From the IMG/VR virus record IMGVR_UViG_3300017963_000747, positions 1 through 23,733 of that record: 23,733 nucleotides of DNA; one strand, given 5' to 3'. Source of the stretch: a virus. A program made the translations under genes and the position numbers. Numbering within the stretch: position 1 is the stretch's first letter; every line of letters starts with the position of its first letter. Positions 14,126 to 20,957 of this stretch are shown piece by piece. The notes below the pieces were generated by a model. The model made no database searches. It had not been told where the DNA came from and saw only the letters and a list, made by a program, of their open reading frames with translations.

Positions 14126-16572
14126 AAAGAAGATTAGTAGACCTTGAAGCCGCAGCTGCTGCTGTCAGGCCATTCTTGTCCCAGTATTTGCAAGAACATG
14201 GCATAAATACCGAGAAGAACTTCAGGTGCCTCAATCCTAAACATGAGGACAAACGGCCATCTATGACCATGAAACAGGATCCGGAACGAGCATTTTGTAT
14301 GTCTTGTTCTACTTTGTGTGACATATTTACAGCGGCACACTTCTTAGAAGGCAAACCTGCTAGAGGGAAAGAATGGATCGAAGAGAACCTCCTATACCTA
14401 GCAAAGAAATACGGCGTGCAAGTCGAAATGCAAGACCTGACCGCCGATGAAATATACGAATGGAGAACATATGCAGCCTATAGACTAGCAGCTGAATTGG
14501 TCGCAGATCCTGAATTTGGAGACTACAGTCTAGCTTCAAAAGAAATAACAAGGAGAGAATGGGACCCTGCCAAGCTAGCAAACTGGGGTATTGGCACTGT
14601 AAACTTCAATGAATTTAGAGACCGCCTTAAGAAGGCAGGGTTCGAACCTAACATCCTGAGGGGCACGGACCTAGATAGATCTAATCTATTCAATGAGAAT
14701 AATCTTATCTTTACTGTTTATGACGACCTCGGACGCCCAGTAGGTTTTAGTGCTAGAAACTTAAAGTATGACAAAGATAACGAAGACACAGGCTGTAAGT
14801 TCAACAACACCAAAGGCACAGGACTAACCTGCAATATCTTCAAGAAGAGCGAGAGGCTGTATGGATTTGATATTGCTAAAGAAGCTGGATCCCCTCTATA
14901 TGTGTTTGAAGGCCAAGCAGATGTTATAACAGCCCGCCACTTCGGTCTTATGAACTGCTGTTGTATGATGTGTGCTAGTCTATCCGACCATCATGTGAAC
15001 CTTCTCAAGAAGCACGGTGCATTCAATATAGTACTAGTCTTTGATGGCGATCCAGCCGGTAGAAAGGCAATAGAAAAGGCCATTGACGAGAAGTTCAGCA
15101 AACATAAAGACTTCCGGATAAAACTAATTCAACTACCAGACGGGACCGATCCAGACAGACTGTTGAGAGAAGAAGGAATAAGCAACTTCACTCAGCTAAA
15201 GAAATGGACTGCCTTTGAGTGGAGGCTATCGAAGCTACTAGAGGAACACAAGAACGACGAGGACAGCGCTAGAGAAATAGCAGAAAAGATGACCCCCATC
15301 ATCGCCCAAGAAGAGGGGTATATACGCCAAGAAGATATGTGTAAGCAAGTAGCCAAGATGACTGGCTATACACTGTCCACAATTACAGCAGAAGTAAAAA
15401 GACTCAGATCGGCAAAGGAGGCGAAGCTCCAGGCAAGACGCAGAGGAGTTGTAGAGGCTGCTTTAGACAAGGCTATGCATAATCCCGACGAGGCCGAAGT
15501 GGCCCTGGCTGAATGTCAAATAGACCTAGAGAATATAAAGAGAGAAGTAGATCCTGAGGGCGAGGGCACCACGCCCGTACTGGACTTTGTCCTGTCCCAG
15601 AAGGAGAAGGATGAGAACAAGACAGGAGAATTCGAAGGATACTTGCTTAGGCCAGAAGGTCTAGGAGGCATAGGATACAGGCTCAACGGCGACTGGAAGA
15701 AAGAAAACCTTATATATATTGGCGGAGTAGAACAGACCGGCAAGACCACGCTAGCCTCACAAATGGCTTATGAAATAGCCAGCAATCCTAAAAACAATGC
15801 TATTGTTATCTATCTCAGTATCGACGACGCAGCTAGATCTATTTTGTACAAATGGGTCTGTCAGGCAGCCGACAATCTTGCACTAGAGCTGAACCATATA
15901 GCTAGTCCAAAGTACTGGAGGGACCAAGGGTACAAAGGCCTCGATAAGCTCAGAGAGAGGGGGTACAAAAAGGTTGTCAATCTAATCAAAGACGGAAAGC
16001 TCATACTCAAGGATGCTACCAATGGAGGTTCTCTTCTGTATATAGAATCGCTAGCTAAACACTACCGATCAATAGCACCAGACCAGAATGTTGTACTAAT
16101 AATAGACAACTTCCACAAAATCTTCGAGCAAGCTAACGAGAGAAGCGTCGGCCACGAAAGAACCAAGAAGACTTCAAATCAGCTAAAGAAAATAACTACA
16201 ATACACAATCTAACAGTCATAGCAACTGCTGAATATAGAAAACAGCAACCTGGCGAAGATCCTAGCAATGTAGCCCTAGCCGAATCTCGTGCTCTCAGCT
16301 ATGATGCCACTGTAATTTTACATTTATATAATGACCTCCACTCAAATGGAGAAGACAAAGCTATATTGGTGCATAAACCAGGGGATGTACTGCTACCTCG
16401 CGTCAGGTGCCAATTTGGAAAGAATAAGGTTGCTGGATATGAAGGAAGAGAGTTCCTTGACTTCTTCCCAGCTTCCGCTACCATGAAAGCAATAGACCTT
16501 AAGACAGCAATGGAAGATCAGATGCTAAGACTAGAGTACCTTAAAGGAGACAATAAATGCAGAAGGTCCTAA
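14122..16572 (+). CDS. Primase-helicase (T7 gp4-like)
   Basis: An 816-residue fused primase and replicative helicase. A CHC2-type zinc site is C36-x4-H41 and C59-x2-C62. TOPRIM primase residues are E263 (FEGQAD) and D308/D310 (DGDPAG). A DnaB-like motor follows: Walker A GVEQTGKTT (535-543, K541) and Walker B with D662 (LIIDNFHK), then TVIATAEYRK. It would unwind the fork and lay RNA primers for the DnaE polymerase encoded upstream. The stretch from 360 to 520 is a helical linker rich in charged residues. Start overlaps the nucleotidase stop (ATGA). Confidence 0.93.
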   Translation: MKRRLVDLEAAAAAVRPFLSQYLQEHGINTEKNFRCLNPKHEDKRPSMTMKQDPERAFCMSCSTLCDIFTAAHFLEGKPARGKEWIEENLLYLAKKYGVQVEMQDLTADEIYEWRTYAAYRLAAELVADPEFGDYSLASKEITRREWDPAKLANWGIGTVNFNEFRDRLKKAGFEPNILRGTDLDRSNLFNENNLIFTVYDDLGRPVGFSARNLKYDKDNEDTGCKFNNTKGTGLTCNIFKKSERLYGFDIAKEAGSPLYVFEGQADVITARHFGLMNCCCMMCASLSDHHVNLLKKHGAFNIVLVFDGDPAGRKAIEKAIDEKFSKHKDFRIKLIQLPDGTDPDRLLREEGISNFTQLKKWTAFEWRLSKLLEEHKNDEDSAREIAEKMTPIIAQEEGYIRQEDMCKQVAKMTGYTLSTITAEVKRLRSAKEAKLQARRRGVVEAALDKAMHNPDEAEVALAECQIDLENIKREVDPEGEGTTPVLDFVLSQKEKDENKTGEFEGYLLRPEGLGGIGYRLNGDWKKENLIYIGGVEQTGKTTLASQMAYEIASNPKNNAIVIYLSIDDAARSILYKWVCQAADNLALELNHIASPKYWRDQGYKGLDKLRERGYKKVVNLIKDGKLILKDATNGGSLLYIESLAKHYRSIAPDQNVVLIIDNFHKIFEQANERSVGHERTKKTSNQLKKITTIHNLTVIATAEYRKQQPGEDPSNVALAESRALSYDATVILHLYNDLHSNGEDKAILVHKPGDVLLPRVRCQFGKNKVAGYEGREFLDFFPASATMKAIDLKTAMEDQMLRLEYLKGDNKCRRS

Positions 16573-16724
16573 TAACAATTGCTACCTTTATTGGGTTAGA
16601 AACCCTAAAGAATGGGCTCACAAAGGACAATTGGGCAGAAGTGGGCGAAGGAATATTAGACTTCATTCGTGGTTTTGCAAAAGGGACAAAGGAGGATAGT
16701 AATGATACCGAACAGAATATGTAA
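16557..16724 (+). CDS. Small unknown protein, 55 aa
   Basis: A 55-residue frame, MQKVLITIATFIGLETL at the start with a short apolar segment, overlapping the primase-helicase stop by 16 bases. AAAGGAGA at 16543-16550 lies six bases before the ATG. Its 3' end carries the GGAGG of the next gene. No family recognised. Confidence 0.6.
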   Translation: MQKVLITIATFIGLETLKNGLTKDNWAEVGEGILDFIRGFAKGTKEDSNDTEQNM

Positions 16725-16890
16725 TGACTGTGGCACAGAATTCACAGTCGCAGATGGCACAGAAGCCAATCAGGTCGAAGGACACTATGCTAAGTACATA
16801 TGTCCGAACTGCAGTGGAACAAACACTGCGCCGTTAGTCTCTACGGCAGTCGACGAGCGCAAAGCATTCGACTTCTGCGATGTCACATAG
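16702..16890 (+). CDS. Small zinc-ribbon protein, 62 aa
   Basis: A short protein with CNDC at 7-10 and CPNC at 34-37, a classic single zinc ribbon. ATG 16702 is chosen because GGAGG at 16691-16695 lies six bases upstream; an in-frame upstream frame from 16669 has no site. It overlaps the small gene before it by 23 bases. Function unknown; nucleic-acid or protein binding is likely. Confidence 0.7.
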   Translation: MIPNRICNDCGTEFTVADGTEANQVEGHYAKYICPNCSGTNTAPLVSTAVDERKAFDFCDVT

Positions 16891-16920
16891 AATAGTATAT
16901 ATTTCATTCGTAATCCTCTT

Positions 16921-17643
16921 ATGGCTAATACTATTGGCAAAGTCATGCTACTAAAGCCCATAGACGTATTAAACTACGTCTACTGTCCTATCTTACAAAA
17001 GAAGGAAAGCACTAGGCTGATCCCACCACTTACGCCCTTTGAACAGAACCTAAGACAAACTATCCTTAATGCTGAGAAGATAGCAGTAAGCAAAGAGAGA
17101 AGAGTTAACCTTAGAAAACTTAATAGAGCATGGGATAAGGTATACTGGCCAGCAGCAATTGCAGCTCATACACCTCCAGAAGAGATGAAGAAAACTACAG
17201 TAAAAGCTGCTGTAAAGTTCACAGACTACTGTAAATATGACATAAATACGCAAGAATACACCACAATTGCTGTCGACGTGCCTTCACAGATTAGACTAAA
17301 AGACTCTATCTTCTCAGCCAATATAGATCTGATTAAACTAAGCTTAAATAAGCCTAGTATAGTACTGGTAGACCTTACCAGAAAGAATATGAATGAGCAC
17401 ATGGTCTCTGGCGATCCCGCTATACTTACTACTGCCTATACCTTTTATAAAGGAGACTACACAATAATGTATATTTGTGTAGACCTTAGCGAGGACAAGA
17501 GCAAAACACCACTAGCAACTGCATTTTTTCAAAAAGAAGATATGGAAACAGCCCGCAGAATGCTGTATCATATTGAAAGTGGCATCCGTTCTGACCTTCG
17601 CTATCCTATGCCTTGGCTGTGTAAGGAGTGCAAAGCATGTTAA
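16921..17643 (+). CDS. Degenerate Cas4-like PD-(D/E)XK protein
   Basis: A 240-residue protein with Cas4/RecB-like layout: C22 (NYVYCP) near the start and C234, C237, C240 (CKECKAC) at the very end, spaced as an iron-sulfur site. The nuclease core is SANIDLI (D136) then VLVDLTRK (D151), where an ordinary member would read D-x-K but position 153 is Thr, and the usual Q-x3-Y is L169-x3-Y173. It probably keeps the fold and cluster but has lost or shifted its catalytic Lys. It is separate from the intact Cas4-like gene at 11854. There is no ribosome site before the ATG, and the 30-base gap upstream is AT-rich. The next gene overlaps its end. Confidence 0.55.
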   Translation: MANTIGKVMLLKPIDVLNYVYCPILQKKESTRLIPPLTPFEQNLRQTILNAEKIAVSKERRVNLRKLNRAWDKVYWPAAIAAHTPPEEMKKTTVKAAVKFTDYCKYDINTQEYTTIAVDVPSQIRLKDSIFSANIDLIKLSLNKPSIVLVDLTRKNMNEHMVSGDPAILTTAYTFYKGDYTIMYICVDLSEDKSKTPLATAFFQKEDMETARRMLYHIESGIRSDLRYPMPWLCKECKAC

Positions 17644-18056
17644 AAGATCAAAATATCTTCAGTTGCACCAAAATCGTTGCCTTCTTGCCAGACGGGGAAA
17701 GATATGCCTACAGTATGAACTATACTATTAGACGTTCCTCGATCAATGAGTACGAATGCACTGGTATATGGACCGGGCCAATGTATGAAATCACCGGAAC
17801 AGTTACATTCGGCGAAGAGTTCACTAACCCAGAAAAGCCTTTTAACATAGTACTTTCGACAGTGTTGGCTAATACCACAACCTCAAAGGAGACAAAAGTC
17901 AACTATATGGAGGTAAGAGACGTGGTCATAGAAGGAGCAGACACAATATTGCCAAACCAAGCATACAGCTTCTTCGCAAGAAGCATATCACCATGGAACC
18001 AAGACTATCCAGAGCAGAAATTCACAACAGAAAAGGACAAATGGGCATGGCTATAA
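17637..18056 (+). CDS. Unknown protein ending in Trp-Leu, paralog of the 18047 protein
   Basis: A 139-residue mostly beta-strand protein with no recognised family. Its layout matches the next protein: EITGTVTFGEEF (about 54) versus QIIGSVVFASSP, PFNIVLSTV versus TFEIVFRVF, and endings FTTEKDKWAWL versus SYTKEDMEWL. They look like distant duplicates, perhaps small virion or decoration proteins. ATG 17637 is preferred to GTG 17628 because AAGGAG (17623-17628) lies eight bases before the ATG. Its last codons contain the ribosome site and start of the next gene. Confidence 0.6.
   Translation: MLKDQNIFSCTKIVAFLPDGERYAYSMNYTIRRSSINEYECTGIWTGPMYEITGTVTFGEEFTNPEKPFNIVLSTVLANTTTSKETKVNYMEVRDVVIEGADTILPNQAYSFFARSISPWNQDYPEQKFTTEKDKWAWL
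18033..18056 (+). repeat. Trp-Leu tail junction, copy 1
   Basis: AAGGAC, then two ATG codons, then the codons for Trp-Leu and a TAA stop. The same bases provide the 3' end of one gene and the ribosome site and start (ATGGCTATA) of the next. It is a looser copy of the elements at 18437 and 19103. Confidence 0.5.
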
Positions 18057-18457
18057 AGCACACGCCAGAGAACACCAAAAGGTGTAAGATTAAGGGATTC
18101 GCTAGGCCAGTCAACTCCGCAGGTCATTACGCACAGCATAAAGCAACTAGAATAACATACCTAAGTTGTATAGAAGATATCGACTGCCAAATCATTGGCA
18201 GTGTAGTATTCGCCAGTTCTCCAGACCACCTACCGGAAACTTTTGAAATAGTTTTTAGGGTGTTTGATGCAAATGATAATGAAATATCTAGTATTGTTAT
18301 GAAAAACGTTCACCTTACTTCTAAAAACACAGAAGGTATAATAGATACAGAAATCGTAACAGTATACGGCTATAAAGCAACAAGTGTTGTGCCAGAAGTG
18401 GTAAATACCCAAACTACTGATTTTTCATATACCAAAGAGGACATGGAATGGCTGTAG
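18047..18457 (+). CDS. Unknown protein ending in Trp-Leu, paralog of the 17637 protein
   Basis: A 136-residue beta-rich protein starting MAIKHTPENT. Two in-frame ATGs lie close together (18041 and 18047); 18047 is preferred because AAAGG at 18032-18036 is ten bases upstream, against only four for 18041. Its start codon is read out of the Trp-Leu-stop codons of the preceding gene in a different frame. It ends KEDMEWL; that tail encodes GAGGAC and an ATG GCT GTA, repeating the junction type. No family recognised; it resembles the 17637 protein. Confidence 0.6.
   Translation: MAIKHTPENTKRCKIKGFARPVNSAGHYAQHKATRITYLSCIEDIDCQIIGSVVFASSPDHLPETFEIVFRVFDANDNEISSIVMKNVHLTSKNTEGIIDTEIVTVYGYKATSVVPEVVNTQTTDFSYTKEDMEWL
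18437..18457 (+). repeat. Trp-Leu tail junction, copy 2
   Basis: A 21-base element encoding EDMEWL-stop that contains GAGGAC and ATGGCTGTA. It matches 19103-19123 at 19 of 21 bases. Here the ATG GCT GTA frame reads only M-A-V-A before TGA, so the start is vestigial and the nuclease ATG at 18459 follows instead. Confidence 0.75.
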
Positions 18458-18458
18458 C

Positions 18459-18923
18459 ATGAAGAGATCAAGACTACCCAACAACACTGCCAAAAACGCT
18501 TCAAGTCTTCATAAGAAAGTAGGAGAACTACTTACATCTCCTATACTGGCAGGATATACGCCAAGACAGGAACTTAGAGTGTCTACGGTCAACCCAGAAT
18601 TCGGTTCCAATAGAGAGAAGTTCGACTGGGCGCTACTAGACATAAATGTAGTAATTGAGTGTATGGGCAGGCAACACGAAGTACCTACAGACTTCGGCAA
18701 GGGCGGCAAAGAAGAAGCAAAACGCAACCTGAAGGAGATCCAAGCCAGAGACGAAACCAAGAGACAGGCTGCATTGGATGCAGGCTGGGGATATGTAGTT
18801 GTTTATTGGTATGAGATAGAAGAAATGACCCCAGAAATCCTCTTAAAACGAATACTAAGGTCTATGTCTGTCCCGCCAGAACGAAAGAAATTTGGCCTTA
18901 AACAACAAGGAGAAACGCAATGA
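18459..18923 (+). CDS. PD-(D/E)XK endonuclease, Vsr/DUF559-like
   Basis: A 154-residue putative nuclease with the Vsr/DUF559-like core: REKFDWALLDI (D56, D61), VVIECMGRQH (64-73, with E67 and H73), then a helix with RDETKRQAALDAGWG (D98, K101), then strand YVVVYWYE. Such small nucleases in phages can be free-standing homing endonucleases or DNA-repair nickases. The N-terminal 45 residues (SSLHKKVGELL and after) may recognise DNA. It sits between two Trp-Leu tail proteins, directly after a vestigial start, as if inserted. Stop TAG 18455-18457 and ATG 18459 are one base apart; its own stop overlaps the next ATG. Confidence 0.65.
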   Translation: MKRSRLPNNTAKNASSLHKKVGELLTSPILAGYTPRQELRVSTVNPEFGSNREKFDWALLDINVVIECMGRQHEVPTDFGKGGKEEAKRNLKEIQARDETKRQAALDAGWGYVVVYWYEIEEMTPEILLKRILRSMSVPPERKKFGLKQQGETQ

Positions 18924-19123
18924 CACCAGATGGTATAGAAGTAGAACTCGGCAGGGACTTTAAAAAGGACATAACGCTTATTAAGATCAGGAAATATGAT
19001 GATAGAACCGGCGTTAAGAAAGGACTTATTGTCAGAATTAGCGATGAGCTTTGGTGCCATATTGGAGAAGGCATGGAATATGTTCAAACTACCCCCAAGC
19101 CGGAGGACATAGAATGGCTATAG
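18920..19123 (+). CDS. Small unknown protein ending in Trp-Leu, 67 aa
   Basis: A 67-residue protein starting MTPDGIEVELGRDFKKD, with alternating charged and apolar residues suggesting beta strands, and ending KPEDIEWL. The tail matches the 18047 protein (KEDMEWL) at protein and DNA level. ATGA overlap with the nuclease gene before it; AAGGAG-like AACAAGGAGAA at 18904-18914. It could be a cut-down relative of the two larger Trp-Leu proteins. Confidence 0.6.
   Translation: MTPDGIEVELGRDFKKDITLIKIRKYDDRTGVKKGLIVRISDELWCHIGEGMEYVQTTPKPEDIEWL
19103..19123 (+). repeat. Trp-Leu tail junction, copy 3
   Basis: A 21-base element, 19 of 21 identical to 18437-18457, encoding EDIEWL-stop and at the same time GGAGG (with the preceding base) seven bases before ATG GCT ATA, which opens the 19114 frame. 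Confidence 0.75.
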
Positions 19124-19227
19124 CAACAGGAAAGATCAGGATAGTCTCGGACGGTAAGACTATAAACACGGCAGTCTATACTGAAAATGGCGAAAAGAGT
19201 GGCTATGACAAAGAGAAAATATACTAA
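19114..19227 (+). CDS. Short 37-aa frame starting in the Trp-Leu junction, possibly truncated
   Basis: ATG 19114 has a near-ideal GGAGG at 19102-19106 and opens MAIATGKIRIVSDGKTINT, closing at TAA 19225-19227. The start is the same ATGGCTATA used by the 18047 gene. Only 37 residues remain and the PD-(D/E)XK gene begins inside it at 19187, so this looks like the front of a longer gene cut short by an inserted nuclease gene. A genuine small protein is the alternative. Confidence 0.45.
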   Translation: MAIATGKIRIVSDGKTINTAVYTENGEKSGYDKEKIY

Positions 19228-19801
19228 GGTAATCTGCAGCAAGTGTAAACAACCAGCCTTCTACCTGCCTAGCAAGTATGACATGAACATACCTATACTA
19301 TGTATAGCTTGCGGGTCGGGCAAGAAGAGAACTGTTAAGACTGCTGCAGCAAGATATGCCAATATAAAGAGAGGCAAGAGAGAAGATCTAGGAGATGACT
19401 TCTTTCGTTCTCCAACAGAAGCAAACTTTGCCAGGGCTTTAGTCTCGTTAAAGATCCCCTATGAATTTGAGAAGAGAGTCTTTACCTTCGCTAACTACGA
19501 GCGCAAGCCTTTTCAGTATATACCGGACTTCAAGATACTACCACACAAGTCAAAAAGCGCCTGGGGCAAGCAATTTACACCCGGCTGGTACGAGATCAAA
19601 GGATGGATGAATTCTGAATCCCGCAGCAAGCTCAAAAGGTTCAGGATTTGTTATCCAGAAGAAGCCAAGAAGATGACGGTTGTTGTTTACGCTAGATCTG
19701 ATAGAGCTGCAGCAGAGTTTTGTAAGAAAGAAGGCTTTAGAGTTCTGTATTGGGACGTAATACGTAAAGACTTCGAAGTGAAAATACCCACTTGGGAGTA
19801 A
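19187..19801 (+). CDS. Zinc-finger PD-(D/E)XK endonuclease
   Basis: A 204-residue putative nuclease. C17-x2-C20 and C39-x2-C42 form an N-terminal zinc site. The core reads FRSPTEANFARAL (E78), then FQYIPDFKI (P113-D114), then GWYEIKGW (E136-x-K138), then MTVVVYAR. This E, PD, ExK order is typical of resolvase or T7 endonuclease I-like folds and of some phage homing nucleases. ATG 19187 lies inside the 37-aa frame; ATG 19205 is a second choice and neither has a strong ribosome site. It is the second nuclease set among the Trp-Leu proteins. Confidence 0.7.
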   Translation: MAKRVAMTKRKYTKVICSKCKQPAFYLPSKYDMNIPILCIACGSGKKRTVKTAAARYANIKRGKREDLGDDFFRSPTEANFARALVSLKIPYEFEKRVFTFANYERKPFQYIPDFKILPHKSKSAWGKQFTPGWYEIKGWMNSESRSKLKRFRICYPEEAKKMTVVVYARSDRAAAEFCKKEGFRVLYWDVIRKDFEVKIPTWE

Positions 19802-19807
19802 TAGTTC

Positions 19808-20389
19808 ATGGCCTGGAAAATACCAGAAAGAGTAGCCAAGAAACTTAGGAAGTATGCTATTCCTCTGACATCAAAGGACTATAACTTCAGTTATCGTGTC
19901 CGTGTGTTTCATGCCTTGCTAAAACCGTTGCTAGGATGGGCACGAAAGTCCCTAAAAGAAGCTGGCCTAGAAGAACACGAGATAGATTCTGAGCTATACA
20001 TTATCTGTTGGCACCTGCTAAAAGAATACAAACCATACAAAAGCAGTATAGTGCCATATCTTAGAAAACAGGTGCCCTGGAAAATAGCAAGCCTGCTAGA
20101 GAGGATAAGGAAATGTAATACGGAAATACCCTCAGGGCTAATAACCAAACCCGAAGAGAGTTATTCTATGCCGAACGAGATATACCTCAGTGTGCCAAAC
20201 ATACTTTTTGAGGACCGCTGGCTCGGTAAAAACTTGCAAAAATGTCAAAAATATCTTATATATAGATTATTAGTAGCAGATAGTCACAAGAGAGAAGACC
20301 TTGCCGAAGATAATGCACTAGGAAGATGGACAATATTTAATCGAATATCTGAACTAAGAGATATTCTGAAAGAGAGAGGAGTCTCATGA
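19808..20389 (+). CDS. Sigma-70-like factor (tentative)
   Basis: A 193-residue helical basic protein. Residues about 30-100 (FHALLKPLLGWARKSL to EIDSELYIICWHLLKEYKP, then IVPYLRKQVPWKIASLLERIRK) resemble sigma region 2, which binds core polymerase and the -10 element. The last 50 residues (QKYLIYRLLVAD to GRWTIFNRISELRDILKERG) could be the helix-turn-helix of region 4. If correct, it would redirect host RNA polymerase to phage genes. GGAG at 19795-19798 precedes the ATG. The match is by pattern only and could be another helix-turn-helix regulator. Confidence 0.45.
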   Translation: MAWKIPERVAKKLRKYAIPLTSKDYNFSYRVRVFHALLKPLLGWARKSLKEAGLEEHEIDSELYIICWHLLKEYKPYKSSIVPYLRKQVPWKIASLLERIRKCNTEIPSGLITKPEESYSMPNEIYLSVPNILFEDRWLGKNLQKCQKYLIYRLLVADSHKREDLAEDNALGRWTIFNRISELRDILKERGVS

Positions 20390-20949
20390 AGCATCAGCTA
20401 AACATTCCAAAAGATTCAGTCAATCCTGAGACAGGCATGCTATTTCGTAATCCGTCGCATGCCGACATAGCAGAAGAAGCAGAAGACCAAAGCGAGATTG
20501 TAAAGTTTCTTAATGAAACTGGTCGCGTCAAGGAACGAATTGCCTTTACCTACGAAGACCTGGGCAACATACAAGGCCTTCCTGGTATGCTTGAGATCCA
20601 GGAAATGGACCGCGAAACACTGGAGGAATTCTTTAAAACCATGTTGCGCGTTAAGCCGAATATTCTTGATGTATATATCAACCTGGGTACCTACCCTGAC
20701 AGACAGCGGCATAGCAGTAGGTCTATTACCCTTCTGAATGCTAACAAACAGAGAACTATTGAGGAAACCGCATCTAGGTTTGCCGAAGTATTCAGTGATA
20801 GCAACATTGTAGAATTCCGCTATAGAATACAGAACCTTTCTCCTGGTCATTTTAGAACTGAAGCCAGTGCCATGGTAACTAATGACACAGCCTACGGAGA
20901 CAAAAAGCTTTTCAAACCCGAAGTAAGTATTGAGTATATAGCACCGTAG
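20386..20949 (+). CDS. Unknown protein, 187 aa
   Basis: No family recognised. It begins MKHQLNIPKDSVNPETG, has a helical acidic N-terminal half and a C-terminal half with strand-like stretches (ILDVYINLG, NIVEFRYRIQNL, PEVSIEYIAP). ATG overlaps the preceding stop (ATGA), and AGAGAGGAG at 20371-20379 is a good ribosome site. Its place between the sigma-like and glycosyltransferase genes gives no firm clue. Confidence 0.6.
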   Translation: MKHQLNIPKDSVNPETGMLFRNPSHADIAEEAEDQSEIVKFLNETGRVKERIAFTYEDLGNIQGLPGMLEIQEMDRETLEEFFKTMLRVKPNILDVYINLGTYPDRQRHSSRSITLLNANKQRTIEETASRFAEVFSDSNIVEFRYRIQNLSPGHFRTEASAMVTNDTAYGDKKLFKPEVSIEYIAP

Positions 20950-20957
20950 GGGGAGCC

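Noticed and set aside
16891-16920. Promoter in the AT-rich gap before the 16921 gene
   Set aside because: TATATA/TATATT is present but no -35 lies at a workable distance.
17628-17636. GTG 17628 as start of the first Trp-Leu protein
   Set aside because: That GTG overlaps the AAGGAG ribosome site itself; ATG 17637 is eight bases after the site.
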